The notes: generated by a model not told the origin, from the letters alone. Positions 37,167-47,225 are shown, counted from the first letter of the stretch. The stretch is 64,000 nt of DNA from an uncultured beta proteobacterium (GCA_903889565.1 CAISYC010000071.1:1-64000); one strand, 5' to 3'. Translations and numbers: made by a program.

Positions 37167-38365
37167 GCCGGTGGTGTCCATGTTTTCAGCCATGCGTTGA
37201 AAGCGACGGCGTCCATCGGACGTGCCATGAAATAACCCTGGGCTGCGTAGCAACCGAGCGATTTTAGCGTGTTCCACTCGACGCGGGTTTCGACACCCTC
37301 GGCGACGAATTTCATGCCGAGCTTGGCGGCGAGCACGAGGCTGGTCTCGATCATGACGCGCAGTTTTTCCTGGCGGTCGGCACCGGACACAAACGAGCGG
37401 TCGATCTTGAGTTCGGTGAACGGAATGCGCGAAAGCTGCTGCATCGACGAGAATCCGGTGCCGTAGTCGTCGATCGACAGGCCGAAACCCTTCATGCGCA
37501 GGCGCGTCAGGTTTTCAAGGCCGACGCCGAGATCCGACATCGCCGCACTTTCGGTGATTTCGAGCACGACGTGGCGCGGATCGAGTGATTCCTCGCGCAC
37601 CACGGCAGTAATCTTGTCGGCGAGCTTTTTGTCGGCGAGCATGGTCTGCGACAGATTCACCGCGACCGTCAGCGCATGGCCGGCGGCATGCCAGCCGCGG
37701 CAGGCGCGCGCCGACTTGCGCAGCATCAGCCAGGTCAGCGGTTCGATCAGATCGCCGTTTTCGATTTGCGGCAGAAACGCGCCCGGCGGCAGCACGCCGT
37801 CGCGGGGGTGGCGCCAGCGCGCGAGCGCTTCGGCGCCGATCACGCGGCCGTCGGCGAGCGCGATTGTCGGCTGGAAGAAGGCTTCGAATTCGTCGTCGCC
37901 CAGCCCGCATTCGATCTCGTGGCGGTCGTGGTGGACCGGCGCACACGGCGCTGCAGCGGTGGCGCGCTGCGGCAGCTGTAGGTGACGGCCGATCAGTTCG
38001 GCGAGCCGTGCCGGCGTAATCGGCTTTTCGATCGAGCCCAGGACTTGCACGCCGTAGGCGCGCGACATCGATTCGGCCGCGGCAATCAGCGCGTCGTCAT
38101 GGGCGCTGACCAGAATGACCGATACGGCGGAGGCGTTTTCGCCCATGCGGCGGATGAATTCCATGCCGTCCATTTCGGGCATGTCGAGATCGCAAATGAC
38201 CACATCAAGGTGACAGCCGGGGCTCTGCAGCAGCGTCAGCGCGGCACGGCCGTCGCCGGCTTCGGCCACCGACTTGACGCCAAGGTCCTGCAACATGCGC
38301 ACGACACTGCGACGCTGGAAGGCGTGATCCTCCGCCACCAGCGTATTGATTTCAGAGATATCCAT
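37163..38365 (-). CDS. REC-EAL response regulator, predicted cyclic-di-GMP phosphodiesterase
   Basis: The 400-residue protein joins a receiver (phospho-acceptor D59 in VVICDLDMPEMDG, K114 in SIEKPI) to an EAL domain. The catalytic signature is complete: GAEALARW at 178-185, then AVNLSQTML, LEITES, SIDDYGTGFSSM, ELKIDRSFV and FVAEGVET. The enzyme should hydrolyse c-di-GMP to pGpG, under control of phosphorylation. It is the first gene of the operon. The layout resembles RocR/PvrR of Pseudomonas. The start at 38365 begins the receiver; the frame is open to 38437. Confidence 0.9.
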   Translation of the reverse strand: MDISEINTLVAEDHAFQRRSVVRMLQDLGVKSVAEAGDGRAALTLLQSPGCHLDVVICDLDMPEMDGMEFIRRMGENASAVSVILVSAHDDALIAAAESMSRAYGVQVLGSIEKPITPARLAELIGRHLQLPQRATAAAPCAPVHHDRHEIECGLGDDEFEAFFQPTIALADGRVIGAEALARWRHPRDGVLPPGAFLPQIENGDLIEPLTWLMLRKSARACRGWHAAGHALTVAVNLSQTMLADKKLADKITAVVREESLDPRHVVLEITESAAMSDLGVGLENLTRLRMKGFGLSIDDYGTGFSSMQQLSRIPFTELKIDRSFVSGADRQEKLRVMIETSLVLAAKLGMKFVAEGVETRVEWNTLKSLGCYAAQGYFMARPMDAVAFNAWLKTWTPPA

Positions 38366-38510
38366 GTGATGTCCGCGTTTCCGTCGCTGCGTTATCTGAA
38401 TGCGTGCGCGTGCCGCGAGAACCCCCGCTCGAAGCAATTAACGGCGGGATCGGCCGAAACTGAACGGTCCGTACGGGGTTTTACGGAGTTGGCAGCATTG
38501 ATTTTCCGAT

Positions 38511-38529
38511 CAATCGGATCAACCGATTG
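38511..38529. promoter_or_regulatory. Short perfect dyad in the spacer upstream of the EAL operon and glutaminase pseudogene
   Basis: CAATCGG (38511-38517) and CCGATTG (38523-38529) are perfect arms around ATCAA, about 60 bp before the pseudogene start and 150 bp before the EAL gene start. It may be a regulator site; nothing else is recognised in this 222-bp spacer. Confidence 0.35.
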
Positions 38530-38587
38530 CGCGCGACATCGGCACAGTTATTGCTCAGCAACAGCGGTTTAACTGCAGAGCATCGCT

Positions 38588-40395
38588 GTGCCCAATTCAC
38601 CCATCCTCCACTATCTCGAATCGCTGCATGTGCGCCATCGTGAACTCACCAGCGGTGCCGTCGCCGATTACATCCCGGAGCTTGCGCGCGTCGATCCTGA
38701 CCGCTTCGGCATCTGCATCGCCACCCACGAAGGCTACGTCTACGAGGTTGGTGATACGCGCAGACCGTTCACCATTCAGTCGGTCTCCAAGCCGCTCACC
38801 TACGGTCTCGAGCTCGAACAAAACGGCGAGGCGGCAGTACTCGCGAAAATCGGCGTTGAACCGTCGGGTGATGCGTTCAATGCGATCAGCCTGCAGCCCC
38901 AAACCGGTGCTCCGTTCAATCCGCTGATCAATGCCGGTGCAATCGCCGCCTGCGGCCTGATCAAGGGCAATATGGTGGAGGCGAAGACCGGCGTCATACT
39001 TGATACATTCTCGCGTTATGCCGGCCGCGAGCTCGATGTTGATGAGCAGGTTTACGCGTCAGAAAGCGCAACCGGTCATCGCAATCGCGCATCGGCTGGA
39101 TGCTGCGCAATTTCGATATTCTCGGCGACGAGCCGACGGCGACGCTGGAAGCGTATTTCCGTCAATGCGCAATCCGCGTCACCTGCCGCGATCTTGCGCT
39201 GGTCGGCGCCACGCTTGCCAATGGCGGCGTCAATCCGCTGACCGGCGAGCGCGCAGTCGCCGAACAGTACGTGGATAACGTATTGTCAGTGATGGCAACC
39301 TGCGGCATGTACGATGCCTCGGGCGAATGGCTCTACCGCACCGGCCTGCCGGCAAAAAGCGGCGTCGGCGGCGGCATCCTCGCGGTGCAGCCGGGCCGCA
39401 TGTGCATCGGTGTCTATTCGCCACGGCTGGACGCGCAGGGCAACAGTGCGCGCGGCATCGCCGTCTGTCGCGAATTGGCGGCCGACCTCGGCTTGCATCT
39501 GTTCGACGGTGCGCAGCGCGCGGTGCCGGCGGTGCGGCTGGCGACGACACGCCGCAATGTCGCCTCCAAATTGCGCCGTTCGACACGGGCAGCCGAACAT
39601 CTGCGCGGTCTCGGCAACAAGCTGCGCCTCTACCATGTGCAGGGCGTGCTGGCGTTTGTCGCGGTCGAACCGATCGTGCGCGAGCTGACCGCGCGTGCCG
39701 CCGATTGCGAATGCTTCATTCTGAATTTCCGCACCGTGCAGGGCATCGACGGTGCAGCGGCGCGCCTGCTCGCGGCGACTTTCAAGCAGTTGCGCGAGCG
39801 CGGCAAGACGCTGCTGTTCGCCGAGGCCGGCGTCTACTGGCAGCGCCTGACCGACGCCGGCGTCGCGCAGGAGGCGTTTTTTACCGACGACGATTTCGGG
39901 CTCGAATACGGCGAGAACCTGCTGCTGGCCGGGCGTTTCAACGAAGTGCCGGCCGCTGCGACGGTGGCACTCGCGGAATGCGCCTTGTTCGCCGGGCTCG
40001 GCGCGGACTAACTGGCGACGCTGAAGGCGCTGCTGTTGCGGCGCAGCTACTACAAGGGCCAGACCATCATCGCCGCGGGTCAGAGTTCCGACGAATTGTT
40101 CGTCATCACGGCGGGCAATGCGATGGTGACAATCCCGACGCAGGACGGCATCGCGCGCCTGCATGCCTTCAGCGCCGGCATGTCGTTCGGCGAACTCGCC
40201 TTCATCGACCGCTCGCCGCGCTCGGCCAATATTACCGCGCTCGATAACGTCGACTGCCGCGTGCTCACTCGCAGCGCTTTCGATCAGCTCGATCGCGCGG
40301 CGCCGGCGATCAAGATCCGTCTGCTCGAGAATCTCGCGCTGGGCATGACCGAAATGCTGCGTCAGGCCAACCGCGAACTGGCGGTGCTCAAGTAG
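38588..40395 (+). pseudogene. Disrupted glutaminase - STAS - cyclic-nucleotide-binding fusion gene
   Basis: Read as one gene, this encodes about 600 residues: a serine-type glutaminase domain (FTIQSVSKPLTYGLELE, NAGAIAACGLI, the RNRA-x-GWMLRNFDIL stretch, CGMYDASGEW, KSGVGGGI), a STAS domain (39550-39960) and a cNMP-binding domain (GQTIIAAGQSSDELFVI, FGELAFIDRSPRSA). Two lesions break it. One base is missing at 39091/39092, where GCA-TC replaces GCA-ATC. A TAA at 40009-40011 stands where the family usually has a glutamate (GLGAD-stop-LATLK). The start is GTG at 38588. Glutaminase-STAS-cNMP fusions are known in proteobacteria. Sequencing error at one site is possible, at both less likely. Confidence 0.85.
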
Positions 40396-40538
40396 GCGGC
40401 TGATCGCGCCGGGCGCGACGGCGTCTGCGCCTGCCGTACAATCGGGGCGCGAATGACGTTGAACCGGGGCGCGGCTCCGGCGCATTCGTGCCTGCGGCGC
40501 CGCGAGCAGCGGAACGCATGCTGTCGCGGACGACGACC

Positions 40539-41840
40539 ATGGCCGATTACCTTCCACAAGTGCGCGAGCAGTACGAGGCGTTTCCGTATCCGCAGCGCGA
40601 TCCGGAAAAAGAGAAGTCGTGGCTGATAACGACCTGGCTGGATGATCTGGCCATGATCAACCACCACTGCTTCGGCGGCCGCCAGACGTTTGGCGGGCGT
40701 TTCCGTGTGCTGGTCGCCGGCGGCGGCACCGGCGACGCGACGATTTTTCTCGCTCACCAGTTGCGCAATACCGACGCCGAGATCGTGCACGTTGATATGA
40801 GCAGCGCGTCGATCGACATCGCGCGCCAGCGCGCCGGGATCCGCAATCTCGACAACATTGCCTGGATCAACGAGTCGCTGCTGTCGATCCCGCAACTCGA
40901 TCTCGGCCGCTTCGATTACATCAACTGCATCGGCGTGTTGCATCATCTGCAGGATCCGGATGCCGGCCTGCGCGCGCTGCTCAATGTGCTGAAAGCGGAC
41001 GGCGCGATGGGAATCATGGTCTACGGCCGCTACGGCAGGGCCGGCGTTTACCAGATGCAGTCGCTGCTGCGCCTGATCAATCAGCATGAAACCACCGCCC
41101 GCGGCAAACTGGCCAATGCGCGCGCGCTGCTGGAGGTGCTGCCGAAAACCAACTGGTTCAAACGCGGCGAGGACCTGATCGTCGATCACCTCGAGGGCGG
41201 CGACGCCGGCATCGTCGATGTGTTCCTGCACGCCTGCGACTGCGCCTATTCGGCGAGCGAAATCCATGCATGGTTCGAGGATCAGCATGGTCTGCACCCG
41301 CGCCTGACCAACAGCGGCCGCGGCCGCGCGGTTTATGAGCCGGCAATGGTGCTGGGCCTCAGGCCGCCCGGGTTTCTGCAGGCGGTTGCGAAGCTGCCGC
41401 TGCGCGAGCAATACGAAATCGCCGAACTCGCCGGCGGCACCCTCATCACGCATTCATTTTTTGCGACGCGCCGTGCAGAAGCCGCCGCGCCCTATGGCGA
41501 TGCTGCCTATGTGCCGTTTTTCCATTTCGACAAGACCGCGCTGCAATTGCTCGACATGATCGAGCGCAATCAGGGGCGGCCGCTGGTGGTCGATCATGCG
41601 TTGAGCGGTGTTGCCATGCGTGTCGATCCCGGGCCTTACGCCGCCTGGATCCTGCGTCACATCGATGGCGAAAAGTCGTTCGGCGAAATTTTTGCCTTGC
41701 TGCGCGCGGCGGCGGAATTTCGCGCCGCGGTGCCCGGTGACGAGGAATTGTTCCGCAGCTTCGCGCCGGTCTATGAATTTCTGTCGTCGCTCGACCGCAT
41801 ATTGCTGCGGCATCGTGACGTAACGCCACCGGCCGATTGA
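40539..41840 (+). CDS. Class I SAM-dependent methyltransferase with C-terminal extension
   Basis: The protein of about 433 residues starts MADYLPQVREQYEAFPYPQR; an ATG 21 bases earlier (40518) is also possible. The SAM-binding motif is VLVAGGGTGDATIFLAHQL, with acidic motif II in IVHVDMSS and FDYINCIGVLHHL as motif IV. The second half, from about residue 250, is not a known domain to me and may position a large substrate. The YPYPLRDP-type N-terminus is shared with methyltransferases found beside protein-modification genes. The substrate is unknown. Confidence 0.8.
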   Translation: MADYLPQVREQYEAFPYPQRDPEKEKSWLITTWLDDLAMINHHCFGGRQTFGGRFRVLVAGGGTGDATIFLAHQLRNTDAEIVHVDMSSASIDIARQRAGIRNLDNIAWINESLLSIPQLDLGRFDYINCIGVLHHLQDPDAGLRALLNVLKADGAMGIMVYGRYGRAGVYQMQSLLRLINQHETTARGKLANARALLEVLPKTNWFKRGEDLIVDHLEGGDAGIVDVFLHACDCAYSASEIHAWFEDQHGLHPRLTNSGRGRAVYEPAMVLGLRPPGFLQAVAKLPLREQYEIAELAGGTLITHSFFATRRAEAAAPYGDAAYVPFFHFDKTALQLLDMIERNQGRPLVVDHALSGVAMRVDPGPYAAWILRHIDGEKSFGEIFALLRAAAEFRAAVPGDEELFRSFAPVYEFLSSLDRILLRHRDVTPPAD

Positions 41841-41895
41841 TTCATTCCTTTGCGGCGCGGAAAGCTGCCGTTGATGCTTCGCCCCGAATCCGGCG

Positions 41896-42945
41896 TCAGC
41901 GCGGTTGCTGCTCGAGCTTGAGTTGCGTGGCGCGCGCGCAGTTCTCTGTGACGACGAAATAGCGCTGCACCCAGTCCGCGCCGATTTCGTACGGGTGCGC
42001 GCCGTCGCCGCGCCCGGCGAGCATGCGGTTCTTGTTGACTGCGTTGTCGAACTCGGAATGGTTCGAAATCAGCACCGTCGCGCCGGATTCCTTCGCCTTG
42101 GCGGCGAGGTGGCGCTGCGAGTTGATGTAGGTCTGCATGTTCTTGATGCCCCAATCCGGCTGCGAGTATTCGTAAACCAGCGCGGTGCCGCCGGAGTAGA
42201 CGACGTTTACGGGCCGGCCGCGATCGAGCACCTGGAAGGTAAACGAGATGGTGCCGTCGGTGTGGCCGGGCGTGAACCAGATGTTGACCGTCGAGTCGCC
42301 AAGCGTAATTTTCATGCCGTCGGTGGCGACGATGTCGCGCTTGGGCGCCATGGTCTTGAAGCGGTTCGGTACTTTCTCGACCAAATCCCAGTCGGGGCCG
42401 GACATGACCACACGCGGGCCAAAACGTTTCTGGATCATCTCGGCGCCGCCAATGTGATCCTGGTGCGCGTGCGAGACGATCAGATACTTGATGTCTTTCG
42501 GATCGAGCCCGAGCTTGCGCATGCCGCCGACGATGAGTTCTTCGGAGTTATACGGAAAGATCGTGTCGAACAGGATGATGCCTTCGCGCGTGGCCAGCGC
42601 CCACGACGAATGCACCTTGCCGCCGACGAAATACAGATTGTCGAACACCTTGGCCGGTTCGGCATACCACGAGGCACGCGGCGGCGCCTTCGACGGATCG
42701 CTCACATAGGGCGCCGGAATGTCGCGGAAGTCTTCGCTGCGGCTGGGCGGCAGAAAGCAGGTGCGCGCGAGCGCACCGAGAAATTCGAATTCGGCGGCGT
42801 CTTTCGCCACCTGCTGCGCGGCTTCAATCGGCGACACTGCGCGTTTGGGCATAGGGGCGACCTGCTGCGCCAGCGTGCCGCCGGCGATTAATGCGAAAAC
42901 GGAACCGACCAATGTAACAAGACGAACTGCCGCGCGTATTTTCAT
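41896..42945 (-). CDS. Exported metallo-beta-lactamase-fold hydrolase
   Basis: The 349-residue protein has a Sec leader (ALIAGGTLA/Q) and the zinc motif SHAHQDHIGG, then a downstream histidine in WFTPGHTDGTISF. The HxHxDH pattern and overall length resemble subclass B3 metallo-beta-lactamase-like proteins, but an N-terminal insertion of about 70 residues and other differences make a true beta-lactamase uncertain. The start has GGGGGAG seven bases upstream. It is convergent with the methyltransferase gene. A short copy of its metal-motif region recurs at 47226-47282. Confidence 0.85.
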   Translation of the reverse strand: MKIRAAVRLVTLVGSVFALIAGGTLAQQVAPMPKRAVSPIEAAQQVAKDAAEFEFLGALARTCFLPPSRSEDFRDIPAPYVSDPSKAPPRASWYAEPAKVFDNLYFVGGKVHSSWALATREGIILFDTIFPYNSEELIVGGMRKLGLDPKDIKYLIVSHAHQDHIGGAEMIQKRFGPRVVMSGPDWDLVEKVPNRFKTMAPKRDIVATDGMKITLGDSTVNIWFTPGHTDGTISFTFQVLDRGRPVNVVYSGGTALVYEYSQPDWGIKNMQTYINSQRHLAAKAKESGATVLISNHSEFDNAVNKNRMLAGRGDGAHPYEIGADWVQRYFVVTENCARATQLKLEQQPR

Positions 42946-43131
42946 GAAATCTCCCCCCGATGAAAGTCTGCGGCACGTGATGGATGGCCGCTTGGGAAGA
43001 GAATACCGGCTTTTTTGGCAAGGGGCATAACGTTATTCGACGCCGACCCCGCGGCTTGCATGCGGCAGGCGAAAGAATAGAATCGCTGACCGTTGTTGTT
43101 TCGCCATCAAACATTTTCGATACTGCACGCG

Positions 43132-43878
43132 ATGACCACGCCGATACTCAATCTCGCCGCTTACCGCTTCTGTCCGATTGCCGATCCGCAAGCGACGCGC
43201 GCCGCGCTCGAAGCGGCCGGCCGCGCGCTCGGCATCAAGGGCACCATCCTGGTCACGCCGGAAGGGCTCAATGCCTTCATCGCCGGCGCGGAAGCGCCCT
43301 GCCGCGACATGCTCGAACGCTTGCGCGCGGTGCCGGGCTTCGAGACGCTGGCCGCCAAGGAAAGCTGGTCTGCCGAGGTGCCGTTCAGGCGCTTCAAGGT
43401 CAAAGTCAAAAAAGAAATCATCCGCATGGATCATCCGGCGATTCAACCGGCGGCGGGGCGCGCGCCGGCGGTGGACGCCAACACGCTCGCGCGCTGGCTG
43501 GATTGCGGCCACGACGACGCCGGCAAAGAAGTGGTGATGCTGGATACGCGCAATGATTTCGAAGTCGATCACGGCCGGTTCGCCAACGCCATCGACTGGC
43601 GCATCCGCAAATTCACCGAATTTCCACAGGCGGTGCAGGGACATCGCGCCGCCCTCAAGGACAAGACGGTCGTCAGCTATTGCACTGGCGGCATCCGCTG
43701 CGAAAAAGCCGCGCTCTACATGCATGAGCTCGGCCTGACCAACGTGCTGCAGCTCGACGGCGGCATCCTCAAATATTTCGAAGAGACCGACGGTCGTCAC
43801 TGGCAGGGCAACTGCTTTGTGTTCGACGAGCGCGAAGCGCTGGGGCCTGATCTTGCTGTGGGCGCGCAGAACGGCTGA
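43132..43878 (+). CDS. trhO: tRNA uridine(34) hydroxylase TrhO
   Basis: The 248-residue rhodanese-related protein (YceA family) has an N-terminal acylphosphatase-like domain (GTILVTPEGLNAFIAG) and a C-terminal rhodanese domain with the active cysteine in SYCTGGIRCEKAA. TrhO uses oxygen to make 5-hydroxyuridine at the wobble position of tRNA. The start MTTPILNLA at 43132 is set by homology; the upstream frame lacks a ribosome site. It is divergent from the metallo-hydrolase gene. Confidence 0.9.
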   Translation: MTTPILNLAAYRFCPIADPQATRAALEAAGRALGIKGTILVTPEGLNAFIAGAEAPCRDMLERLRAVPGFETLAAKESWSAEVPFRRFKVKVKKEIIRMDHPAIQPAAGRAPAVDANTLARWLDCGHDDAGKEVVMLDTRNDFEVDHGRFANAIDWRIRKFTEFPQAVQGHRAALKDKTVVSYCTGGIRCEKAALYMHELGLTNVLQLDGGILKYFEETDGRHWQGNCFVFDEREALGPDLAVGAQNG

Positions 43879-44004
43879 TCGTTGTCGTTTGGCGAGTTCG
43901 AAATGTTTGCGCGGAGCGGTCTACCCAAAGGTCCAATTTTTAAGTCGTGCAGCCGAAGCGGCGGCAGCGGAAGGGCTCGTTCGAATGCAACGGAAGATTG
44001 AACG

Positions 44005-44988
44005 TTAGCGATAAACGGCCTGGATCAGCGCGCGCAGATAGCCGATCATGAACGCCGTATTGGCGACCGGCGCGCCCGGAAACATCGGCGAGTGATCGAG
44101 CGAGAATGGCCCCTTGAATCCAACGTCGCGATAAGCTTGCATCGCGCGGAACATGTCGACGTCGCCGTTGTCGACGAAGGTCTCCTGAAATTTTGGAAAC
44201 TCGCCGTGCACATTGCGGAAATGCACCATCACGATTTTGTCGATCGCGCCCATGTGGCGGATGGCGTCGTAGACATCGACGCCCTGCATCTCCGTCACGC
44301 AACCCTGGCAGAACAGCATGCCGTTCGAGCGCGACGGCACGATATCGAATATTTTCTGGTACTGCTCGAAATTCGAGGCAATGTGCCCGGCTCCCGCCAG
44401 CGGCGGCAGCCCGCGCGGCACCGGCGGGTCGTCGGGATGCAGCGCCATGCGCACGCCGGCCTGTTCGGCGGCAGGCACCAGTGCTTTCAGAAAATAACTG
44501 AGGTTGTCGAACACCTGCTCCGCCGGCACCGGCGGCGTGACGGGGCTGGCGGGCTTTTTGAGGTACTCGTCGTAGTCGAATGAAATGTACGTCGCCGCAC
44601 CGCGCCCCGGTGTCGGCTGCGAACGCAGCAGCTTCGAGTTGAGCAGCTTGAAGTTGTAGGCCAGTATGGGGACGCCGGCCGCACCCATGCCGGTGACGGC
44701 GTTCAGCAGCCATGCGATCTCGCGATCGCGTCCGCTCAGGCCGCGCTTGATCGCGTCGAATCCGCTGGTGGCGAGCACCGTGCGCAGTTCCATGCCGTGC
44801 GCCTGCACCTTCGCCGTCGCAGTCTTGAAAAAGGCGGTGGCGGCTTCCGGCGTGGATAAATCGATCGCGGAACCCGCGCGCGGTCCGTCCGGAAGCTCGA
44901 GCGCAACACAGTCGACGCCCAAGGTGCTGAGCAGCGTCAGCTTCTGATCGATCTCCGCGTTCCACGCGACTTTGTCTTGTATGTACAT
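44005..44988 (-). CDS. Mannonate dehydratase-like sugar-acid dehydratase/TIM-barrel protein
   Basis: The 327-residue protein starts after AAGGA at seven bases. It has UxuA/xylose-isomerase-like TIM-barrel features: ALHPDDPPVPRGLPPLAG in the middle, a metal-binding cysteine region MLFCQGCVTEM, HFRNVHGEFPKFQETFVDNG and DVDMFRAMQAYRDVG. These match mannonate dehydratase (D-mannonate to 2-keto-3-deoxygluconate), but the protein is shorter than UxuA (about 390), so another sugar acid is possible. Two Bug receptor genes lie directly upstream on the same strand, consistent with uptake of a sugar acid. Confidence 0.78.
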   Translation of the reverse strand: MYIQDKVAWNAEIDQKLTLLSTLGVDCVALELPDGPRAGSAIDLSTPEAATAFFKTATAKVQAHGMELRTVLATSGFDAIKRGLSGRDREIAWLLNAVTGMGAAGVPILAYNFKLLNSKLLRSQPTPGRGAATYISFDYDEYLKKPASPVTPPVPAEQVFDNLSYFLKALVPAAEQAGVRMALHPDDPPVPRGLPPLAGAGHIASNFEQYQKIFDIVPSRSNGMLFCQGCVTEMQGVDVYDAIRHMGAIDKIVMVHFRNVHGEFPKFQETFVDNGDVDMFRAMQAYRDVGFKGPFSLDHSPMFPGAPVANTAFMIGYLRALIQAVYR

Positions 44989-45030
44989 TGCCGTCCTTTT
45001 GGTGATGAACCGTTACCAACCCGTGTCGTG

Positions 45031-46008
45031 CTATTCGCTTTTTACGCCTGCGGCAAGCACGACCTTTCGCCACTTCACAATTTCGTCGCGGATGAATTGC
45101 GCCGTCTGCTCCGGCGTCATCAGCATCGGTTCGGTGCTCTGGTTCGCCAGCGCGGCGGCAAACTCCGGCGACTGCACGCTTTTGGCAACTGCGGCGTTAA
45201 GCACCCGCACGGCGTTGCGCGGCGTGCCGGCGGGTCCGGCGAGCGTGGTCCATGTATACGCCTCGAATCTCGGCAGGCCGGATTCGATGATCGTCGGCAC
45301 ATCCGGCACCAGCGTGCTGCGCTGCGCACTCGACACGCCGAGCGCGCGCATGCGCCCGGATCGGACATGCGGCAGCAGCGAAGTGACCGAGCCGAACAAC
45401 AGGTCCACCCGGCCGCCGATCAGTTCCGGCACGGTGATCGAGCTGCCTTTGTACGGGACGTGCAGCATGCTGGTGCCGGTTTGCAGGTTGAACAAAACCA
45501 TCGTCAGATGCGTGGTGGCACCGTTGCCGGTTGACGCATAAGCAAGCTTGCCCGGGTTCGCTTTGGCGAACGCGATCAGTTCCTGCACGGTCTTGAACGG
45601 AGAGGCCGCATTGACCACCAGCATTTGCGGCGCGGTGCCCAGATTGGCGATGGCCTGGAAATCACGCCCGACGTCGAATGTAAGGTCCTTGTAGAGCGGC
45701 TGGCTGCTGACGAGCCCCGTGTTCAGCAGCAGCAGCGTATAACCGTCGGGCGCGGCATGCGCGACGAGATCACCTGCAATGTTGCCGGTGGCGCCGGGGC
45801 GATTATCGACAATGAATTGCTGGCCGCAAATCTCGCCGAGCTTGGGCGCATAGAGCCGGCCCATCACGTCTGCGCTCGACCCCGGCGGATAGGGCGCGAC
45901 CAGGCGCACCGGCTTGACCGGAAAATTCTGCGCGCGGGACGGGGCCGTAACAGTAAACGCCGCCATGAGCAGCAGCATCGCGGTGCACACGCCGCACTTG
46001 CCTGTCAT
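45031..46008 (-). CDS. Bug-family solute-binding protein (adjacent to dehydratase-like gene)
   Basis: The start at 46008 has GAGGGGG upstream; the frame extends to 46161 without support. The 325-residue product has a leader ending SRA/Q, then RLVAPYPPGSSADVMGR, NRPGATGN, APDGYTLLLL and VPYKGSS. It lies 42 bp upstream of the mannonate-dehydratase-like gene and 172 bp downstream of another Bug gene. A sugar acid is a candidate ligand from context. Confidence 0.87.
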   Translation of the reverse strand: MTGKCGVCTAMLLLMAAFTVTAPSRAQNFPVKPVRLVAPYPPGSSADVMGRLYAPKLGEICGQQFIVDNRPGATGNIAGDLVAHAAPDGYTLLLLNTGLVSSQPLYKDLTFDVGRDFQAIANLGTAPQMLVVNAASPFKTVQELIAFAKANPGKLAYASTGNGATTHLTMVLFNLQTGTSMLHVPYKGSSITVPELIGGRVDLLFGSVTSLLPHVRSGRMRALGVSSAQRSTLVPDVPTIIESGLPRFEAYTWTTLAGPAGTPRNAVRVLNAAVAKSVQSPEFAAALANQSTEPMLMTPEQTAQFIRDEIVKWRKVVLAAGVKSE

Positions 46009-46180
46009 CGACTGCCCCCTCGATTGTCGGGTGTGACCGTAGATTCTGCGGCCGAAGATGGCTTGCCGCAAGCGCGGTCCGCGCGGGCCGGCACGATTGT
46101 CTGCAAGCAGAAGTCCAAGGCTGTTTTTCGTGTTGGCCATCTTAATGCCGTTTACGTGCAATGGCGCATACTTCGGCCGG

Positions 46181-47158
46181 TCAGTCCGCCAGATTGACGC
46201 GGACTTTATCGATCACGTTTGCATACTTTTTGATTTCGGATTTGGTAAACGCCGTGCATTGCTCCGGAGAGTTGGCCACAATCTCTGTTCCGTCCCTGGT
46301 GAGAATGGCGGAGACTGCCGCGCTTTGAAGCGCCGCGACAATGCCGGAATTCAGTGTCTTGACTCGGGCGCCCGGCGTCGCCGCCGGAACCGCCGCGACA
46401 AACCATATGTATTCTTCGAAGCCGGCCAGCCCGGATTCGGACATGGTCGGAATCTCCGGCGCAACCGCCATCCGATTCGAACTGGTCACCGCGAGCGTCT
46501 TGAGCTGACGATTTTCAAGCATGCGCAGCGCGATCAGCGCATTGCTGAAATACATGGTGATGCGGCCGCCGACCAGATCGATCAGGGCGAGCGGGCCGCC
46601 TTTGTACGGAACATGTACGATATCCAGATTGGCAGCCAACCTGAAAAGCTCACCGGCGAGATGCGGCGAACTGCCGGACCCGGCAGAACCGAATGTGAGT
46701 TTTCCGGGCTGCGCCCGCGCCAATGCGATCAGATCCCTGACCGAAATTACCGGCAGGGCAGGGTTGATGACCAGTATTTCGGGAAGGCGTGCGACCAGCG
46801 TCACGCAAGCAAGATCGCGCAGCGGGTCGTACGGCAATTTTCTGAACATGCTGACATTGATGGCTTGCGTGGCGGAATTGCCCAGCAGCAAGGTGTAGCC
46901 GTCCGCTGGCGCCTGAACGACGATTTCGGTGCCGATGATGCCGGTCGCACCGGGACGATTATCGACGACGACCTGTTGCCCCCAGATCTCCGCCAGTTTC
47001 GACGCCAACGTCCTTGCCAAAATGTCGGAACCGCCACCGGGCGCGAATGGCGAGACGAATCGCAGTGGGCGGAGCGGGAAGTCGGCGGCATGCGCAGGCA
47101 AACTGCTGATGAGTACCGGCGCGAAGATCCACGGCCGGAAATGCGGCACGTATTTCAT
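46181..47158 (-). CDS. Bug-family solute-binding protein (head of sugar-acid-like operon)
   Basis: The 325-residue receptor starts at 47158 after GGGAG. The leader ends AHA/A, then RFVSPFAPGGGSDILAR, NRPGATG, PADGYTLLLG and VPYKGGPLA. It is the first of three minus-strand genes (Bug, Bug, dehydratase-like). Its upstream side is the gene-poor stretch before the tRNA, so its promoter probably lies at 47160-47220. Confidence 0.88.
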   Translation of the reverse strand: MKYVPHFRPWIFAPVLISSLPAHAADFPLRPLRFVSPFAPGGGSDILARTLASKLAEIWGQQVVVDNRPGATGIIGTEIVVQAPADGYTLLLGNSATQAINVSMFRKLPYDPLRDLACVTLVARLPEILVINPALPVISVRDLIALARAQPGKLTFGSAGSGSSPHLAGELFRLAANLDIVHVPYKGGPLALIDLVGGRITMYFSNALIALRMLENRQLKTLAVTSSNRMAVAPEIPTMSESGLAGFEEYIWFVAAVPAATPGARVKTLNSGIVAALQSAAVSAILTRDGTEIVANSPEQCTAFTKSEIKKYANVIDKVRVNLAD

Positions 47159-47225
47159 TCGACATCTCCCGTGGCATCCTTGCGGCAGGTCTTATCGAAA
47201 TACTCGCGTCGTGCGGGCTAAAGCG

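Noticed and set aside
41896-42945. Metallo-hydrolase as an antibiotic-resistance beta-lactamase
   Set aside because: The HxHxDH motif only shows the fold; the N-terminal insertion and context give no support for a resistance function.
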